A DNA stretch of 46,877 nt from Streptacidiphilus sp. ASG 303 (GCF_020991365.1 NZ_JAJLRA010000036.1:1-46877), one strand, 5' to 3'. Shown: positions 1 through 8,295, counted from the first letter of the stretch. Numbers and translations are program-made. Notes: generated by a model from the letters alone, not told the origin.

Positions 1-110
1 CCCGCATCGGCGGCCACGGCCTCGAGATCGTCCTCGCCCTCTGCACCCGCCTCCACACCGAGACCACCCCCCCCGGCAAACGCCTCCACGCCCACCTCCC
101 CCTCACCTGA
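1..110 (+). CDS. C-terminal end of an ATP-binding protein (HATPase_c, anti-sigma-factor type), partial
   Basis: Only the last 35 codons are present; the reading frame starts at base 3 and stops at TGA 108-110. The visible tail reads GGHGLEIVLALC, which fits the G2-box region (GxGL) that closes the ATP-binding fold of RsbW/SpoIIAB-like regulatory kinases, a family that is very abundant in Streptomyces. If so, the protein would bind ATP and either phosphorylate an anti-sigma antagonist or act as a stand-alone ATPase fold. The upstream part lies outside the window, so the assignment rests on one motif. Confidence 0.5.
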   Translation, partial: RIGGHGLEIVLALCTRLHTETTPPGKRLHAHLPLT

Positions 111-130
111 CCCCACCACCCCCACCCACC

Positions 131-172
131 GCACCGGACCGGACCGCACCGGACCGCACCGGACCGCACCGG
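131..172. repeat. Tandem 10-bp repeat (GCACCGGACC), about four copies
   Basis: The unit GCACCGGACC is repeated nearly perfectly between the end of the first gene and the stop of the convergent HAD gene. No coding sense was seen on either strand of 111-282, and I could not fold it into a clean terminator. It is probably a slippage-prone spacer. Confidence 0.7.
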
Positions 173-282
173 CGGAACGCAACACCCACCCGCCCCCCCC
201 GGACAGCCCGCAGCAACCGCACCACCACGGGCGGACGGGGACGCCGGTCCGCCCGCCGGGGCCTCCCCGCGGCGGGCGCGGG

Positions 283-1233
283 TCAGCGCGCGGCTGCCCG
301 TGCGGGCAGGACGCCCGTGTCGAGGATCCGGTCGAGGACCGCGGCGACGCCGTCCTCGTCGTGGTGCGGCGCCACCTCGTCGGCGACCGCCTTGAGCTCG
401 GGGTGGCCGTTGCCCATCGCCACCGCGTAGCCGGCCCAGGCGAGCATCGGCAGGTCGTTCGGCATGTCCCCGAAGGCGATGACGGCCTCGCGCGCCACAC
501 CCAGGGCGCCGGCCACCCGGGCGAGCCCGGTCGCCTTGTCGAAGCCGGTGGGCAGCAGCTCCACCATCCGCGGGCCCGCGTGGGTGACGGTCAGGCCGGG
601 GGTGCAGCACCGCGCGGCGGCGGCCACCAGGTCGCCGTCCGACAGCGAGGGGTGGCGGATCAGCACCTTGTCGACGGGCAGGTCCCAGAGCCGTTCGGCC
701 GGCGCGCTGCGGAAGGGCGCGAGCGCCCGCTCGTCGCCGTCGGCGAACCCCGGGGTGACCACGAACTCCCCGTGCAGCCCCGAGGTGACGACCGCGAGGT
801 CGAGGGGGCCGGTCAGGGCGGTGATCCGCTCCAGGACCGCCAGGGCGGCGCCGTGGTCCAGGCCCGCGCTCGACAGGAGAGCGCCGCGTCCCGCGTCGTA
901 GACCTGCGCTCCCTGGCCGCAGACGGCCAGCCCCCGGTAGCCGAGGGCGTCGAAGAAGGGACGGCACCCGGAGGCCGGGCGGCCGGTGACGACGACGTGG
1001 TGCACGCCCCGCCCGGTGAGGCGGCGCAGGGTCCCCAGGGTGCGGGGCGAGACGGTGGCGTCGCTGCGCAGGAGCGTCCCGTCGAGGTCGGTGGCCACCA
1101 GGGCGACCGGGGGGAGGGGCTCCTGCTCCCGGCTGCGGCCGCCGGTCGCGGCGGGGGCGTCTGCCGGGACGCCTGTCGGGGAGTCCGCCGCAGGGCGGGC
1201 GGCGGTGTCCGCCGGCGAGGCGGTGCGGTGCAT
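283..1233 (-). CDS. HAD-superfamily hydrolase, Cof/YbiV type
   Basis: The 316-residue protein has the class IIB HAD layout. Motif I is DLDGTLL with the nucleophile and acid/base aspartates at D49 and D51. A long cap domain follows, and motif IV is GDMPNDLPML near residue 256, which binds Mg2+. Such enzymes dephosphorylate sugar phosphates, phosphoglycolate or flavin mononucleotide; the substrate cannot be read from sequence. The first 40 residues are Ala/Pro-rich and precede the fold. The ATG at 1233 is preceded by AAGAAAGG at good spacing, which supports this start. It is the last gene of a minus-strand group with the next HAD gene, but a 420-bp gap separates them. Confidence 0.88.
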   Translation of the reverse strand: MHRTASPADTAARPAADSPTGVPADAPAATGGRSREQEPLPPVALVATDLDGTLLRSDATVSPRTLGTLRRLTGRGVHHVVVTGRPASGCRPFFDALGYRGLAVCGQGAQVYDAGRGALLSSAGLDHGAALAVLERITALTGPLDLAVVTSGLHGEFVVTPGFADGDERALAPFRSAPAERLWDLPVDKVLIRHPSLSDGDLVAAAARCCTPGLTVTHAGPRMVELLPTGFDKATGLARVAGALGVAREAVIAFGDMPNDLPMLAWAGYAVAMGNGHPELKAVADEVAPHHDEDGVAAVLDRILDTGVLPARAAAR

Positions 1234-1311
1234 GGAGAAACCTTTCTTCAGGGGGAGTGGCGGCCGGTCGTGGTCCGGCGGCCGTCAGTACGGGCGGCGG
1301 GGCGGCGGGGT

Positions 1312-1482
1312 TCAGCCGCGGGCCCCGGCACGGCAGGACCCGGCCGGAGCGCGGCCACGGGAGGTGCGCCGAACCCCTCCGGCCGCCGGGCCCCCGGCGG
1401 CCGGACGCCGGACGTGCCCGGCGGACCCGGCGTCGGAGGGCCCCCGGGCACGGCCCGGGCCGCGGGCCGTCGCGTCGGACAT
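1312..1482 (-). CDS. Possible 56-residue small protein, unknown
   Basis: An ATG at 1482 has an unusually strong Shine-Dalgarno sequence (GGAGGAGGG, seven or so bases upstream), and an open frame of 56 codons ends at TGA 1312-1314. The product (starting MSDATARGPGRARG) is rich in Gly, Arg and Ala and resembles no family known to me. It occupies the otherwise empty 1234-1654 gap, upstream of and collinear with the HAD gene that starts at 1233. The composition is what random GC-rich DNA would give, so the ribosome binding site is the only real support. The rest of the gap shows nothing else I can name. Confidence 0.25.
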   Translation of the reverse strand: MSDATARGPGRARGPSDAGSAGHVRRPAAGGPAAGGVRRTSRGRAPAGSCRAGARG

Positions 1483-1654
1483 GCGTTCCCTCCTCCGGGC
1501 GGGCGTGCCGGCCGTCCACCCTGCCAGACGCCCGTCCGCCGTACGCAGGGCGGCCCCTCCCCGGCGGCTGCGGTCTCGCGGCTCCGCCTGCCGGCCGACC
1601 GGCGGTCCGCAGGCGCCCACCGAGGATTCCCGCGCCGGCCCCGGGACGGCCCTC

Positions 1655-2377
1655 TCAGGTGGCTGCCGCCCGCGGCTCGGGCCCGGCGGTCCCGGAGAGC
1701 AGCGGCGCGAGGGCGGCGCGCAGGTCCTCGGGCCCGCGGTAGTGGACGGCGGTCATCCCTGCCGCGCGCGCCGCCGTGACGTTGGCGGCGGTGTCGTCGA
1801 CGAAGAGGCAGCGGTGCGGCAGCGTTCCGACCCGCCCGGCGGCGATGCGGTAGACCCGTGGGTCGGGTTTCGCCACGCCGATGCGGGCGGTGTTGACGAC
1901 GGTGTCGGCGAGACCGTCCAGCCCCTGCCGGGCGAGGTCCTGCTCCAGCCGGGTGGTCGCGTTGGAGACCAGGGCCACGGACACGACCCCGCGCGCCCGG
2001 GTGAGGAGGGCGACGGCCTCCCGGTCGACGAGGGGGACCAGTGCGGACCAGGCGGCGACGGCGGCACGCGCCCGGTCCGCCGAGCCGCAGATCTCGGCGA
2101 GGTCCGCGGCCACCGCCGCCCGCCACTCCCCGTCGGTGACCTCCCCCGTGATCGCGGGGTGCAGGCGGACCGGCGCGAAGGCGGCCGCAGCGAGGGCGCC
2201 CGGCGGCAGGCCGTACTCCGCATCGAGGCCGCCGGTGGCGGGCCAGTGCCTCAGGACGCCGTCGATGTCGCAGAGCACGGCGTCGTACGGAGCGGCGTCG
2301 GACGGAACCGTACCGCCCGCGACGGCGGGGTGGAGCCGTGCGCCGCGTGGCGCTGCACTGTCGGGCATGTCAGGCAC
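1655..2377 (-). CDS. HAD-family hydrolase, subclass IA
   Basis: The 240-residue protein carries HAD motif I as DIDGVLR (D37, D39), a small helical cap, motif II as VSNATT, motif III lysine in VAKPDPRVY, and motif IV as FVDDTAANV. This is the 2-haloacid dehalogenase or epoxide-hydrolase N-domain type that dephosphorylates small phosphometabolites; the true substrate is unknown. The start is taken as GTG 2377, because AGGAG lies eight bases upstream, whereas the in-frame ATG at 2368 would be too far from it. It lies 144 bp downstream of the carboxylesterase on the same strand, so the two may be co-transcribed. Confidence 0.88.
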   Translation of the reverse strand: MPDMPDSAAPRGARLHPAVAGGTVPSDAAPYDAVLCDIDGVLRHWPATGGLDAEYGLPPGALAAAAFAPVRLHPAITGEVTDGEWRAAVAADLAEICGSADRARAAVAAWSALVPLVDREAVALLTRARGVVSVALVSNATTRLEQDLARQGLDGLADTVVNTARIGVAKPDPRVYRIAAGRVGTLPHRCLFVDDTAANVTAARAAGMTAVHYRGPEDLRAALAPLLSGTAGPEPRAAAT

Positions 2378-2521
2378 GGTCGGAGCTCCTCGGTGCGTCG
2401 GCGCGCAGATTCGTCGGTGCGCCGGTCGGTCCGGGTGCCCGTGGGCAGTCCGGGGCGCCCGGCGGCGTCCGGGGCGGCGGTACCCGGCCCGGCCGCGGGC
2501 CGCCGGGCGTGCGGGAGGGGG

Positions 2522-4015
2522 TCAGCGGCGCCCGTCCCACAGGGTCCGCTCGTGCGGCCGCGGGTCGTCCCGGACCCCGGAGGGCAGGTCGAAGCACATG
2601 GTGGCCCGCCGCTCGGCGTCGTACGCGGGCCACCCCGGGTCGCCGGTGGCGGCGAAGGAGACCCAGGCGGCGTGCACCGTGTCGGCGAGCTGCTGCGGCG
2701 GTTCGTCGCCGACGAGGCCGGCGAAGGCCTTGTCGTGCAGGTTGTCGAAGACGAAGGGGAGTTCGACGGCGTGGCAGGCGCCGAGGCGCCCGCCGAGGAC
2801 GGGCGGCTGCCAGGCGAACTCGTACAGGAACGTCCCGCCCGGGCGGTGCCGGGCGTGGGCCTCGGCGAGCCGGACGGCGGGGATGCGGTAGAACCAGTCG
2901 GTCGCGATCGCGGCCATGAGGTCGCCGGGTGTCGCGTCCGGCCGCAGTCCGCGGTAGACGCCGACCGCCTCCTCGGGGTCCAGGCCGTACCCGGCCGCGG
3001 TCCGCCGCAGCAGCGGTTCGGAGACCGCGTCGACGAGCCCGGTGGGGAGGAGGAAGAACCGGAACTCGTCCCGGTTGGTGCCGATCAGCAGGTCGACCTC
3101 GGCCCCCGCCCCGTCGGCGGCCGCGTCGGCGGGCGGGCGCGGCACGGTCAGCCCGTCGACGACCGGCTCGAAGGGCATCAGGTTGCGGGCCGCCTCGCCC
3201 CACAGCTCCGGATCGGGCCGGGCAGCCACCTCCGCCCGCAGCTGCTGCTGGGCGGCGACGACCCGGTCCGCGGGGACGGCGGCGAGGGCGTCACGGGTCG
3301 GGGCGACGCCGAGCAGTCCGGCCAGGCGGCGGCCGACCAGCCGGGCGGAGGCGGGGGAGAGGGTGTGGTGGGCGGCGCCGCTCTGCAGCACGGCGCGCCG
3401 GAACAGCCCGCGGGCCCGCGGCATGGCCAGCAGGGTGCCGATGCTCATGGCGCCCGCGGACTCCCCGAAGACGGTGACCTGCCCCGGGTCGCCGCCGAAG
3501 GCGCCGATGGTGTCGCGGACCCAGGTGAGGGCCGCCACCTGGTCCAGCAGGCCGAGGTTGGCGGGGTCCCCCTCGCCGAGGTGGAGGAAGCCCTCCACGC
3601 CCAGGCGGTAGTTGACGGTGACGCACACGACGCCGTCGCGGGCGAAGCGGGTGCCGTCGTACCCCGGCACCGAGCCCGAGCCGTTGGTGAACGCGCCGCC
3701 GTGCAGCCACACCATGACCGGGCGCCGGCCGTCGGTGCCGGGGGTCCAGACGCTGAGGTTGAGGCAGTCCTCACCGGGGATGTCGACCTCGGGGACGAGC
3801 CGGTCGTAGGGCGCCGCGTACGGGGCCTTGGGCGCGGTGGGCCCGTGGTCGGCGGCGTCGCGCACCCCCTCCCAGGGGGCCGGCGGCTGCGGCTCGCGGA
3901 AGCGCAGGGGACCGTACGGGGCGGCGGCGTAGGGGATGCCCTTGAAGGCGGCGACGCCCGCCTCGGTGAGCACGCCCCGGACGGCGCCGTGGGGGGTGGT
4001 GACGACCGGTCGCAT
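2522..4015 (-). CDS. Type-B carboxylesterase (para-nitrobenzyl esterase family)
   Basis: This 497-residue alpha/beta hydrolase shows the family hallmarks in order: EDCLNLSVW near residue 83, the oxyanion-hole HGGAF near 105, the nucleophile elbow GESAGAM with Ser186, and a C-terminal catalytic His in GACHAVELPFVF. No signal peptide is present, so it should act in the cytoplasm on short acyl esters. The ATG at 4015 has GGAG six bases upstream. It lies 129 bp downstream of the TetR gene on the same strand, so it may be controlled by that regulator. The family is well defined but the physiological substrate is not predictable. Confidence 0.92.
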   Translation of the reverse strand: MRPVVTTPHGAVRGVLTEAGVAAFKGIPYAAAPYGPLRFREPQPPAPWEGVRDAADHGPTAPKAPYAAPYDRLVPEVDIPGEDCLNLSVWTPGTDGRRPVMVWLHGGAFTNGSGSVPGYDGTRFARDGVVCVTVNYRLGVEGFLHLGEGDPANLGLLDQVAALTWVRDTIGAFGGDPGQVTVFGESAGAMSIGTLLAMPRARGLFRRAVLQSGAAHHTLSPASARLVGRRLAGLLGVAPTRDALAAVPADRVVAAQQQLRAEVAARPDPELWGEAARNLMPFEPVVDGLTVPRPPADAAADGAGAEVDLLIGTNRDEFRFFLLPTGLVDAVSEPLLRRTAAGYGLDPEEAVGVYRGLRPDATPGDLMAAIATDWFYRIPAVRLAEAHARHRPGGTFLYEFAWQPPVLGGRLGACHAVELPFVFDNLHDKAFAGLVGDEPPQQLADTVHAAWVSFAATGDPGWPAYDAERRATMCFDLPSGVRDDPRPHERTLWDGRR

Positions 4016-4067
4016 GGGGGCTCCAGGGGGAGTGCGGCGGGTGGGCGGGCGCAGGGGGGGCGGACGG

Positions 4068-4142
4068 CGTGCGGTGGGGCGCGGTGCGGCGGGGCGGGGT
4101 GCGGCGGGGCGGGGTGCGGTGGGGCGCGGTGCGGCGGAGCGC
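4068..4142. repeat. Degenerate 15-bp GC-rich tandem repeat
   Basis: About five imperfect copies of a 15-bp unit (variants of GGTGCGGCGGGGCGG) fill the spacer between the TetR gene and the carboxylesterase. The run is strongly strand-asymmetric, with G runs on the plus strand and C runs on the transcribed-strand copy. It could slow polymerase or form G-quadruplexes in the plus strand. It may simply be slippage-generated DNA. Confidence 0.6.
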
Positions 4143-4144
4143 GG

Positions 4145-4888
4145 TCAGCGGGCCGCGCCGGCGACCCGCAGGGCGAAGTCGGCGAAGGCGTCGGCGACCT
4201 GCTCGCGCGTGTAGGGCTGGTCGGGCCCGAACCAGTAGGCGACCCGCAGCCCCATCGCGCCGATCGCGGTCGCGGCCAGGACGGGGTCCGGGACGCTGAA
4301 CGCCCCCTCCCGCGCGCCCCGTTCGAGGACGTCGAGCAGCATCCGGCGGCAGGCGTCGCGCAGCTCCAACGCCGGTGCCGCGAGTCCGGGGGAGAGCGCG
4401 TGCAGCTCGTCGTTGGTGACGACGGCCAGCAGGGGGTGGTCGGTGTGGACCAGGACGTGCGCCCGGACCAGGGCCGCCAGCCGCTGCGGTGCCCCGCCCG
4501 GCGAGGTGGCCAGTGCGTCGGCGAGGCGGGTGTGCGTCTCCTCGTGGCCGATCCGCACGAGGGCGGCCAGCACGTGCTCCTTGGACGGGTAGTGCGCGTA
4601 CAGGGTCGCCGAGTTGATGCCGACGACGGCGGCGATCTGCCGGATCGAGCCCCCGGCGAACCCGCACTCGGCGAACAGCGACAGGGCGGCCTCCAGGATC
4701 CGGCCCCGGGTGCCGGGCGGCGTCACGCCCTCGGGCAGCACCGCGGAGACGGCGGCCAGCCGCCGGGGCTCCCACGTCGGGGCGCCGCGGGCCGGTACGC
4801 CGCGGGCCGGGACGGCCGCCGCCGCGCCGCCGGCCGGGTCGGCGGGGGCGCGCCCCTCCGCCGGGACGCCTGCTGCCGGAACCTCCAC
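4145..4888 (-). CDS. TetR-family transcriptional regulator
   Basis: The frame extends far upstream without a stop, but the real start is GTG 4888, which has GAGGAGAGG just upstream. The 247-residue product has an unusual Ala/Pro-rich N-terminal tail of about 55 residues. The TetR helix-turn-helix follows (TRGRILEAALSLFAE, then IRQIAAVVGINSATLYAHYPSKEHVL). The C-terminal ligand domain has no recognisable subfamily. A near-consensus promoter and a 24-bp palindrome sit between the promoter and the start codon, so autorepression is expected. A second matching palindrome lies on the far side of the intergenic region, in front of the divergent esterase. Targets are probably its own operon with the carboxylesterase, and the divergent gene. 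Confidence 0.93.
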   Translation of the reverse strand: MEVPAAGVPAEGRAPADPAGGAAAAVPARGVPARGAPTWEPRRLAAVSAVLPEGVTPPGTRGRILEAALSLFAECGFAGGSIRQIAAVVGINSATLYAHYPSKEHVLAALVRIGHEETHTRLADALATSPGGAPQRLAALVRAHVLVHTDHPLLAVVTNDELHALSPGLAAPALELRDACRRMLLDVLERGAREGAFSVPDPVLAATAIGAMGLRVAYWFGPDQPYTREQVADAFADFALRVAGAAR

Positions 4889-4915
4889 GGGCCTCTCCTC
4901 AGGGCGCGCCGGGGC

Positions 4916-4939
4916 CGCCCACCGATCGATCGGTGGGCG
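4916..4939. promoter_or_regulatory. TetR operator 1 (perfect 24-bp palindrome)
   Basis: The core ACCGATCGATCGGT (4921-4934) lies inside a perfect 24-bp inverted repeat. It sits just downstream of the predicted transcription start of the TetR gene and 27 bp before its GTG. The same core with small changes recurs at 5109-5130. Confidence 0.75.
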
Positions 4940-4951
4940 CGGGGTGGTGAG

Positions 4952-4980
4952 ACCGTACGGCGCTCCCGCCGCTCTGGCAA
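4952..4980 (-). promoter_or_regulatory. Promoter of the TetR gene
   Basis: On the minus strand TTGCCA (4975-4980) and TACGGT (4952-4957) are separated by exactly 17 bp. This is a good sigma-70/HrdB-type promoter for Streptomyces. Transcription would start near 4945, placing operator 1 in the first transcribed bases. Confidence 0.65.
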
Positions 4981-5064
4981 CCGTCCGGTGAACGGGCGTC
5001 AGGCCCCCGGCCGTCCTGCGCCCCCCGCCACGGGGAGCGGCGGCCGCCGGCCCCGTCCGAACGG

Positions 5065-5093
5065 TTGACAGCGGGACGCGGAGGCCCGATGGT
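5065..5093 (+). promoter_or_regulatory. Candidate promoter for the divergent esterase
   Basis: TTGACA (5065-5070) is followed after 17 bp by GATGGT (5088-5093), which keeps the A2 and T6 of a -10 box. Operator 2 begins 15 bp further downstream, over the expected start site. The esterase ATG is about 310 bp away, so the leader would be long. I see no gene or clear RNA structure in 5131-5410. Confidence 0.4.
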
Positions 5094-5108
5094 GTCTGGC
5101 AGTCTCCC

Positions 5109-5130
5109 GCCAACCGATCGATTGGTCGGC
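5109..5130. promoter_or_regulatory. TetR operator 2 (imperfect palindrome)
   Basis: The core ACCGATCGATTGGT (5113-5126), flanked by GCC and GGC, differs from operator 1 by one core base. Two of its eleven base pairs are mismatched. The centres of the two operators are 192 bp apart. The shared sequence argues that one regulator binds both. Confidence 0.7.
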
Positions 5131-5410
5131 GGTGCGGGCCCGTCCGCCGCGGCGCCGCCCCGCCCTCTCCGGCCCACCCGTCCCGTCCTCGCCGCACCCC
5201 GTCCGGCCCCGCCGAAGGGCCCCGCCGTGGCCAGCCCCGGGGCAAACCCCGCCGCGGTCCCCACCGGCGCGGCCGCCCCTTCCGCCCTCCGCCCCGCACC
5301 GCCCCGCCGCCTGTACCGCCCCGGCCGTACGGGCCCGAGGAACAGCGCGCACCTCCACCCGGACCGCCGCCCCGGCGGCCCGGCCACCCACCCGCTCCGG
5401 AGTGTGCCCC

Positions 5411-6427
5411 ATGCGATTCCGCTCCCTGCGCCGCAGGGCGGCGAAGACCGCCGCCGCCCTCGCCGCCGCCGTCCTGGCCGCCGTCGGCACCGCCGCCCCC
5501 GCCCGCGCGTCGGCCCCGCCCCTGCCGCGCCTCGACATCACCGGCACCTACGTCACCGGTGTCTCCTCCGGCGGCTTCATGGCCACCCAGCTCCAGGTCG
5601 CCTACTCGGCGACCTTCAAGGGGGCCGGGATCGTCGCCGCCGGCCCCTACGACTGCGGCCAGGGCAACGTCGTCGGCTTCGAGGCGTGCACCCTCGGCAT
5701 CGGCCTGCCCGTCCTGGAGCAGCAGGCCGTCACCTGGGCCCGGCAGGGGAGGATCGACCCGGTCTCCGGCCTGCTCGGCAAGCCGGTGTACACCTACCAC
5801 GGCACCCTCGACCCGGTCGTCAACGACGAGATCTCCGACGCCGGCGTCGACTTCTACCGGCACTTCGGCGCGGTCACCACCTACCACGACCAGGACCCCG
5901 CCGGGCACTCCTGGCCCACCCCCCTCGGCCCGGTCGCCTGCCCGCTCACCTCGCCCCCGTTCCTCAACGACTGCGGCGACGACCCCGAGGGCGAGATGCT
6001 CACCGCCTGGTTCGGCGGCGTGAACCCGCCGAACACCGGCACGCCGCGCGGCACGCTGACCCGCTTCGACCAGAACGCCTACGTGCCCGGCGGCTACGGC
6101 CCCCTGCGCGCCATGGACACCACCGGACAGCTCTACGTCCCGCCGTCCTGCGCCGCCGGGGCCCCGTGCCGGCTCGTCGTGGCCCTGCACGGCTGCCTCT
6201 CCGGCCAGTACCTGCTGGGCACCGCGTTCGCCGAGCTCGGCAACCTCGACACCTATGCCGACACCAACGACCTCGTCGTGCTCTACCCGCAGGCGATCGC
6301 CACCACCCTCCCCGTCAACCCGCAGGGCTGCTGGGACTGGTTCGGCTACAACGGACCGGACTTCGCCGTCAGGAGCGCCCCGCAGATGCGGGCGATCACC
6401 GCCATGGTCCACGCGCTCGGCGGCTGA
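5411..6427 (+). CDS. Secreted PHB-depolymerase-like esterase, type II catalytic order
   Basis: The 338-residue precursor begins with a Tat/Sec-like signal (RRRAAKTAAALAAAVLAA, cleavage after ARA near residue 33). The lipase box GVSSG with Ser52 comes almost at the start of the mature protein. Catalytic Asp is likely in HGTLDPVVND and His in DPAGHSW. The oxyanion-hole motif LVVALHGC and the CWDWFGYNG motif come last. This order, lipase box before oxyanion hole, defines the type II (circularly permuted) catalytic domain of extracellular PHB depolymerases. No linker or substrate-binding domain follows, so it may be a soluble oligomer or short-chain polyester hydrolase. ATG 5411 has GGAG eight bases upstream; the frame is open further upstream but without signal-peptide sense. 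Confidence 0.88.
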   Translation: MRFRSLRRRAAKTAAALAAAVLAAVGTAAPARASAPPLPRLDITGTYVTGVSSGGFMATQLQVAYSATFKGAGIVAAGPYDCGQGNVVGFEACTLGIGLPVLEQQAVTWARQGRIDPVSGLLGKPVYTYHGTLDPVVNDEISDAGVDFYRHFGAVTTYHDQDPAGHSWPTPLGPVACPLTSPPFLNDCGDDPEGEMLTAWFGGVNPPNTGTPRGTLTRFDQNAYVPGGYGPLRAMDTTGQLYVPPSCAAGAPCRLVVALHGCLSGQYLLGTAFAELGNLDTYADTNDLVVLYPQAIATTLPVNPQGCWDWFGYNGPDFAVRSAPQMRAITAMVHALGG

Positions 6428-6439
6428 CGTCCGGCCGGC

Positions 6440-6482
6440 GGGCACGCACCGCCGGAGTCCGCCGGAGTCCGCCGGTGCGCCC
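6440..6482. terminator. Hairpin between convergent genes
   Basis: GGGCACGCACCG (6440-6451) pairs with CGGTGCGCCC (6473-6482) with a small bulge and a loop of about 21 bases. It lies between the end of the esterase and the convergent end of the HEAT-repeat gene. No T run follows, as is usual in Streptomyces. Confidence 0.45.
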
Positions 6483-6549
6483 CCGCCGCCCCCGCCGTCC
6501 CGTCCGCGTCCGGGACCGGCCGTCCCCCGGCCGCTCCCGGCGTGCGGGG

Positions 6550-8103
6550 TCAGCCGCTCGGCCGGGCCGCGGCGAGGGCGCCGCGCAGGACGCGGACGGT
6601 CGGCCCGTCCAGGGGGCCGCCGCCCGCACCGTCCTCGCCCGAGCCGCCGGCCGCGTCGAGCAGGCCGCCGAGCAGCGCGAGCTGCCCGGCGGCGACCCGC
6701 CGGTACCCGGTCGCCGCCCCGGCGGCCCAGGCGCGCAGGTCCTCCAGGGCCTCGCGGGCCAGGCCCGGATCCGCGTCGTGCACCAGCCGCAGGCCGGCCT
6801 CCAGGCGGTCCCAGGAGCCGCGGGCGCGCAGCAGCGCGGCGGCGTGCCGCCGCAGCCGCCCCGGCCGGCCGGGGGCGAGCCACCCGTCGAGGCGGGCCCG
6901 GGGGACGCGGTGCGCGTCGGGCAGGAGCGCCTGCACCGCCGCCCGCAGGACGGCGGGGGAGGCGTCCCGGTCGACCACGTCGGCCAGCTCGTCGGGCGGC
7001 AGCGGGTCCAGGGCGGCCAGCCCGCGCAGCGCCGCGGCGCGGACCTTCGCCCCCGGGTGTGCCAGCAGGGCCCGCAGCCGGGGTGCGTCGGCGCGGTCCC
7101 CGCACTCGGCCAGGCCGCTCACGGCGCCCGGCGTGACCGGGCGGCCGGGACGGTCGAACTGCTCGCGGCACAGGGCCGCCGGGCCCCGGCCGTCGCCGCG
7201 CAGCACCCAGCGGGCGCACTGCCGCACCGCGGCCGACCGGTCCGCGAGGAAGGGGGCCGCGGCACCGGGCCGCCCGGCGCGGTGCAGCACGGTCACGGCG
7301 GCGGCGCGGACCTGCGGGGTCCGGCACGTGAGCAGCCGGTCCACCAGGGCAGGGGGTGCCGACGGGCCGGCGGAGCCCTCCGGCGGGACCGCTCGGAGCA
7401 GGACGTACTCCGCGCCCCGCAGCCCGACCACGACGTCCGGGTCGGCGAGCACCAGGTCGACCACCTCGTCCGCCGTCAGGGCCTGCCGCTGCAACGCCTC
7501 GGCGAGGGCGCGGCGCCGGGTCGGACGGTCGGGCCACGCGGACAGCTCCCGCCACACCGCGCCGTCGGCTGCGTCCAGCCGGGCCGCCGCGACGCCCTCG
7601 GCCGTACCGCCGCGCGAGCGCGACCCGCAGGCCCACGCCGCGGCGCACGCCTGGGCCGTCTCCCGCGCCGGGGCCCCGTCGAGGACCTCGGCCAGCGCGG
7701 CGGCGGCGCGCTCGCGCACGGGCGCCACCCAGTCGGAGCAGCGCACGACCAGGAGGGGGAGCAGCACCGGATGCCTGCGGGGGAGGGCGGGCAGCTCCAG
7801 GACCGCCTCCCGGGTGCGCCCGTCGGCGGCGCAGACCTCCAGCGCCCAGCGCCACGGCTCGGGAAGCGCGCCGTCCGCGAAGCCGCGGCCCGGGCGGTAC
7901 CGGAGCAGGCCGGCGGAGCGGGCGAGCCGGTCGAACTCGAGCCACCAGCCGCCCGGCAGCGTCCACGCCTGCGTACCCAGCGCCTCCAGGGCACGGGCCG
8001 CGTCGGCGGCCGTCCCCGTCCCGTGGCCGGAGGCGTCGGCGAGGGCCCGCAGTGCGTCCGCGTGCAGGGCCCGTGTGCCACCGGCGGCCTGTTCTCCTGC
8101 CAC
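6550..8103 (-). CDS. HEAT-repeat protein
   Basis: The protein is 517 residues long and consists largely of alpha-helical repeats rich in Ala, Leu and Arg (for example VRAAALRGLAAL, VRERAAAALAEVLDG, VRAAAVTVLHRAG). These are typical of HEAT or PBS-lyase-like scaffolds that mediate protein-protein contacts. No signal peptide, membrane segment or catalytic motif is visible. The start is GTG 8103, chosen because GGGAGG lies seven or so bases upstream; the longer open frame would run antisense through the next gene. It is divergent from the ADP-ribosylglycohydrolase gene, with 192 bp between their starts. The function is unknown. Confidence 0.85.
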   Translation of the reverse strand: MAGEQAAGGTRALHADALRALADASGHGTGTAADAARALEALGTQAWTLPGGWWLEFDRLARSAGLLRYRPGRGFADGALPEPWRWALEVCAADGRTREAVLELPALPRRHPVLLPLLVVRCSDWVAPVRERAAAALAEVLDGAPARETAQACAAAWACGSRSRGGTAEGVAAARLDAADGAVWRELSAWPDRPTRRRALAEALQRQALTADEVVDLVLADPDVVVGLRGAEYVLLRAVPPEGSAGPSAPPALVDRLLTCRTPQVRAAAVTVLHRAGRPGAAAPFLADRSAAVRQCARWVLRGDGRGPAALCREQFDRPGRPVTPGAVSGLAECGDRADAPRLRALLAHPGAKVRAAALRGLAALDPLPPDELADVVDRDASPAVLRAAVQALLPDAHRVPRARLDGWLAPGRPGRLRRHAAALLRARGSWDRLEAGLRLVHDADPGLAREALEDLRAWAAGAATGYRRVAAGQLALLGGLLDAAGGSGEDGAGGGPLDGPTVRVLRGALAAARPSG

Positions 8104-8256
8104 GTCGGTCCTCCCTCCCGTCCCGTCCGCGCCCCCTCGGCGCGGGGCCCGGCGGCCGCCACCGTAGTGCCTGCGCGGTGCGGACATCCGCCGCCCGCCG
8201 CGTCGGGGACCGGCCGAGGACGTGGCGGGCCGCCGGAACTCCCCGCGGCAGAGGCG

Positions 8257-8287
8257 TTGACAGGGGGCCGGCCGGAGCGGGCAGGCT
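8257..8287 (+). promoter_or_regulatory. Promoter giving a likely leaderless transcript
   Basis: TTGACA (8257-8262) and CAGGCT (8282-8287) are 19 bp apart, slightly wide. The start codon of the next gene is eight bases after the -10 box, where transcription would begin, and no Shine-Dalgarno sequence lies in range. Confidence 0.5.
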
Positions 8288-8295
8288 GTCCGGCG

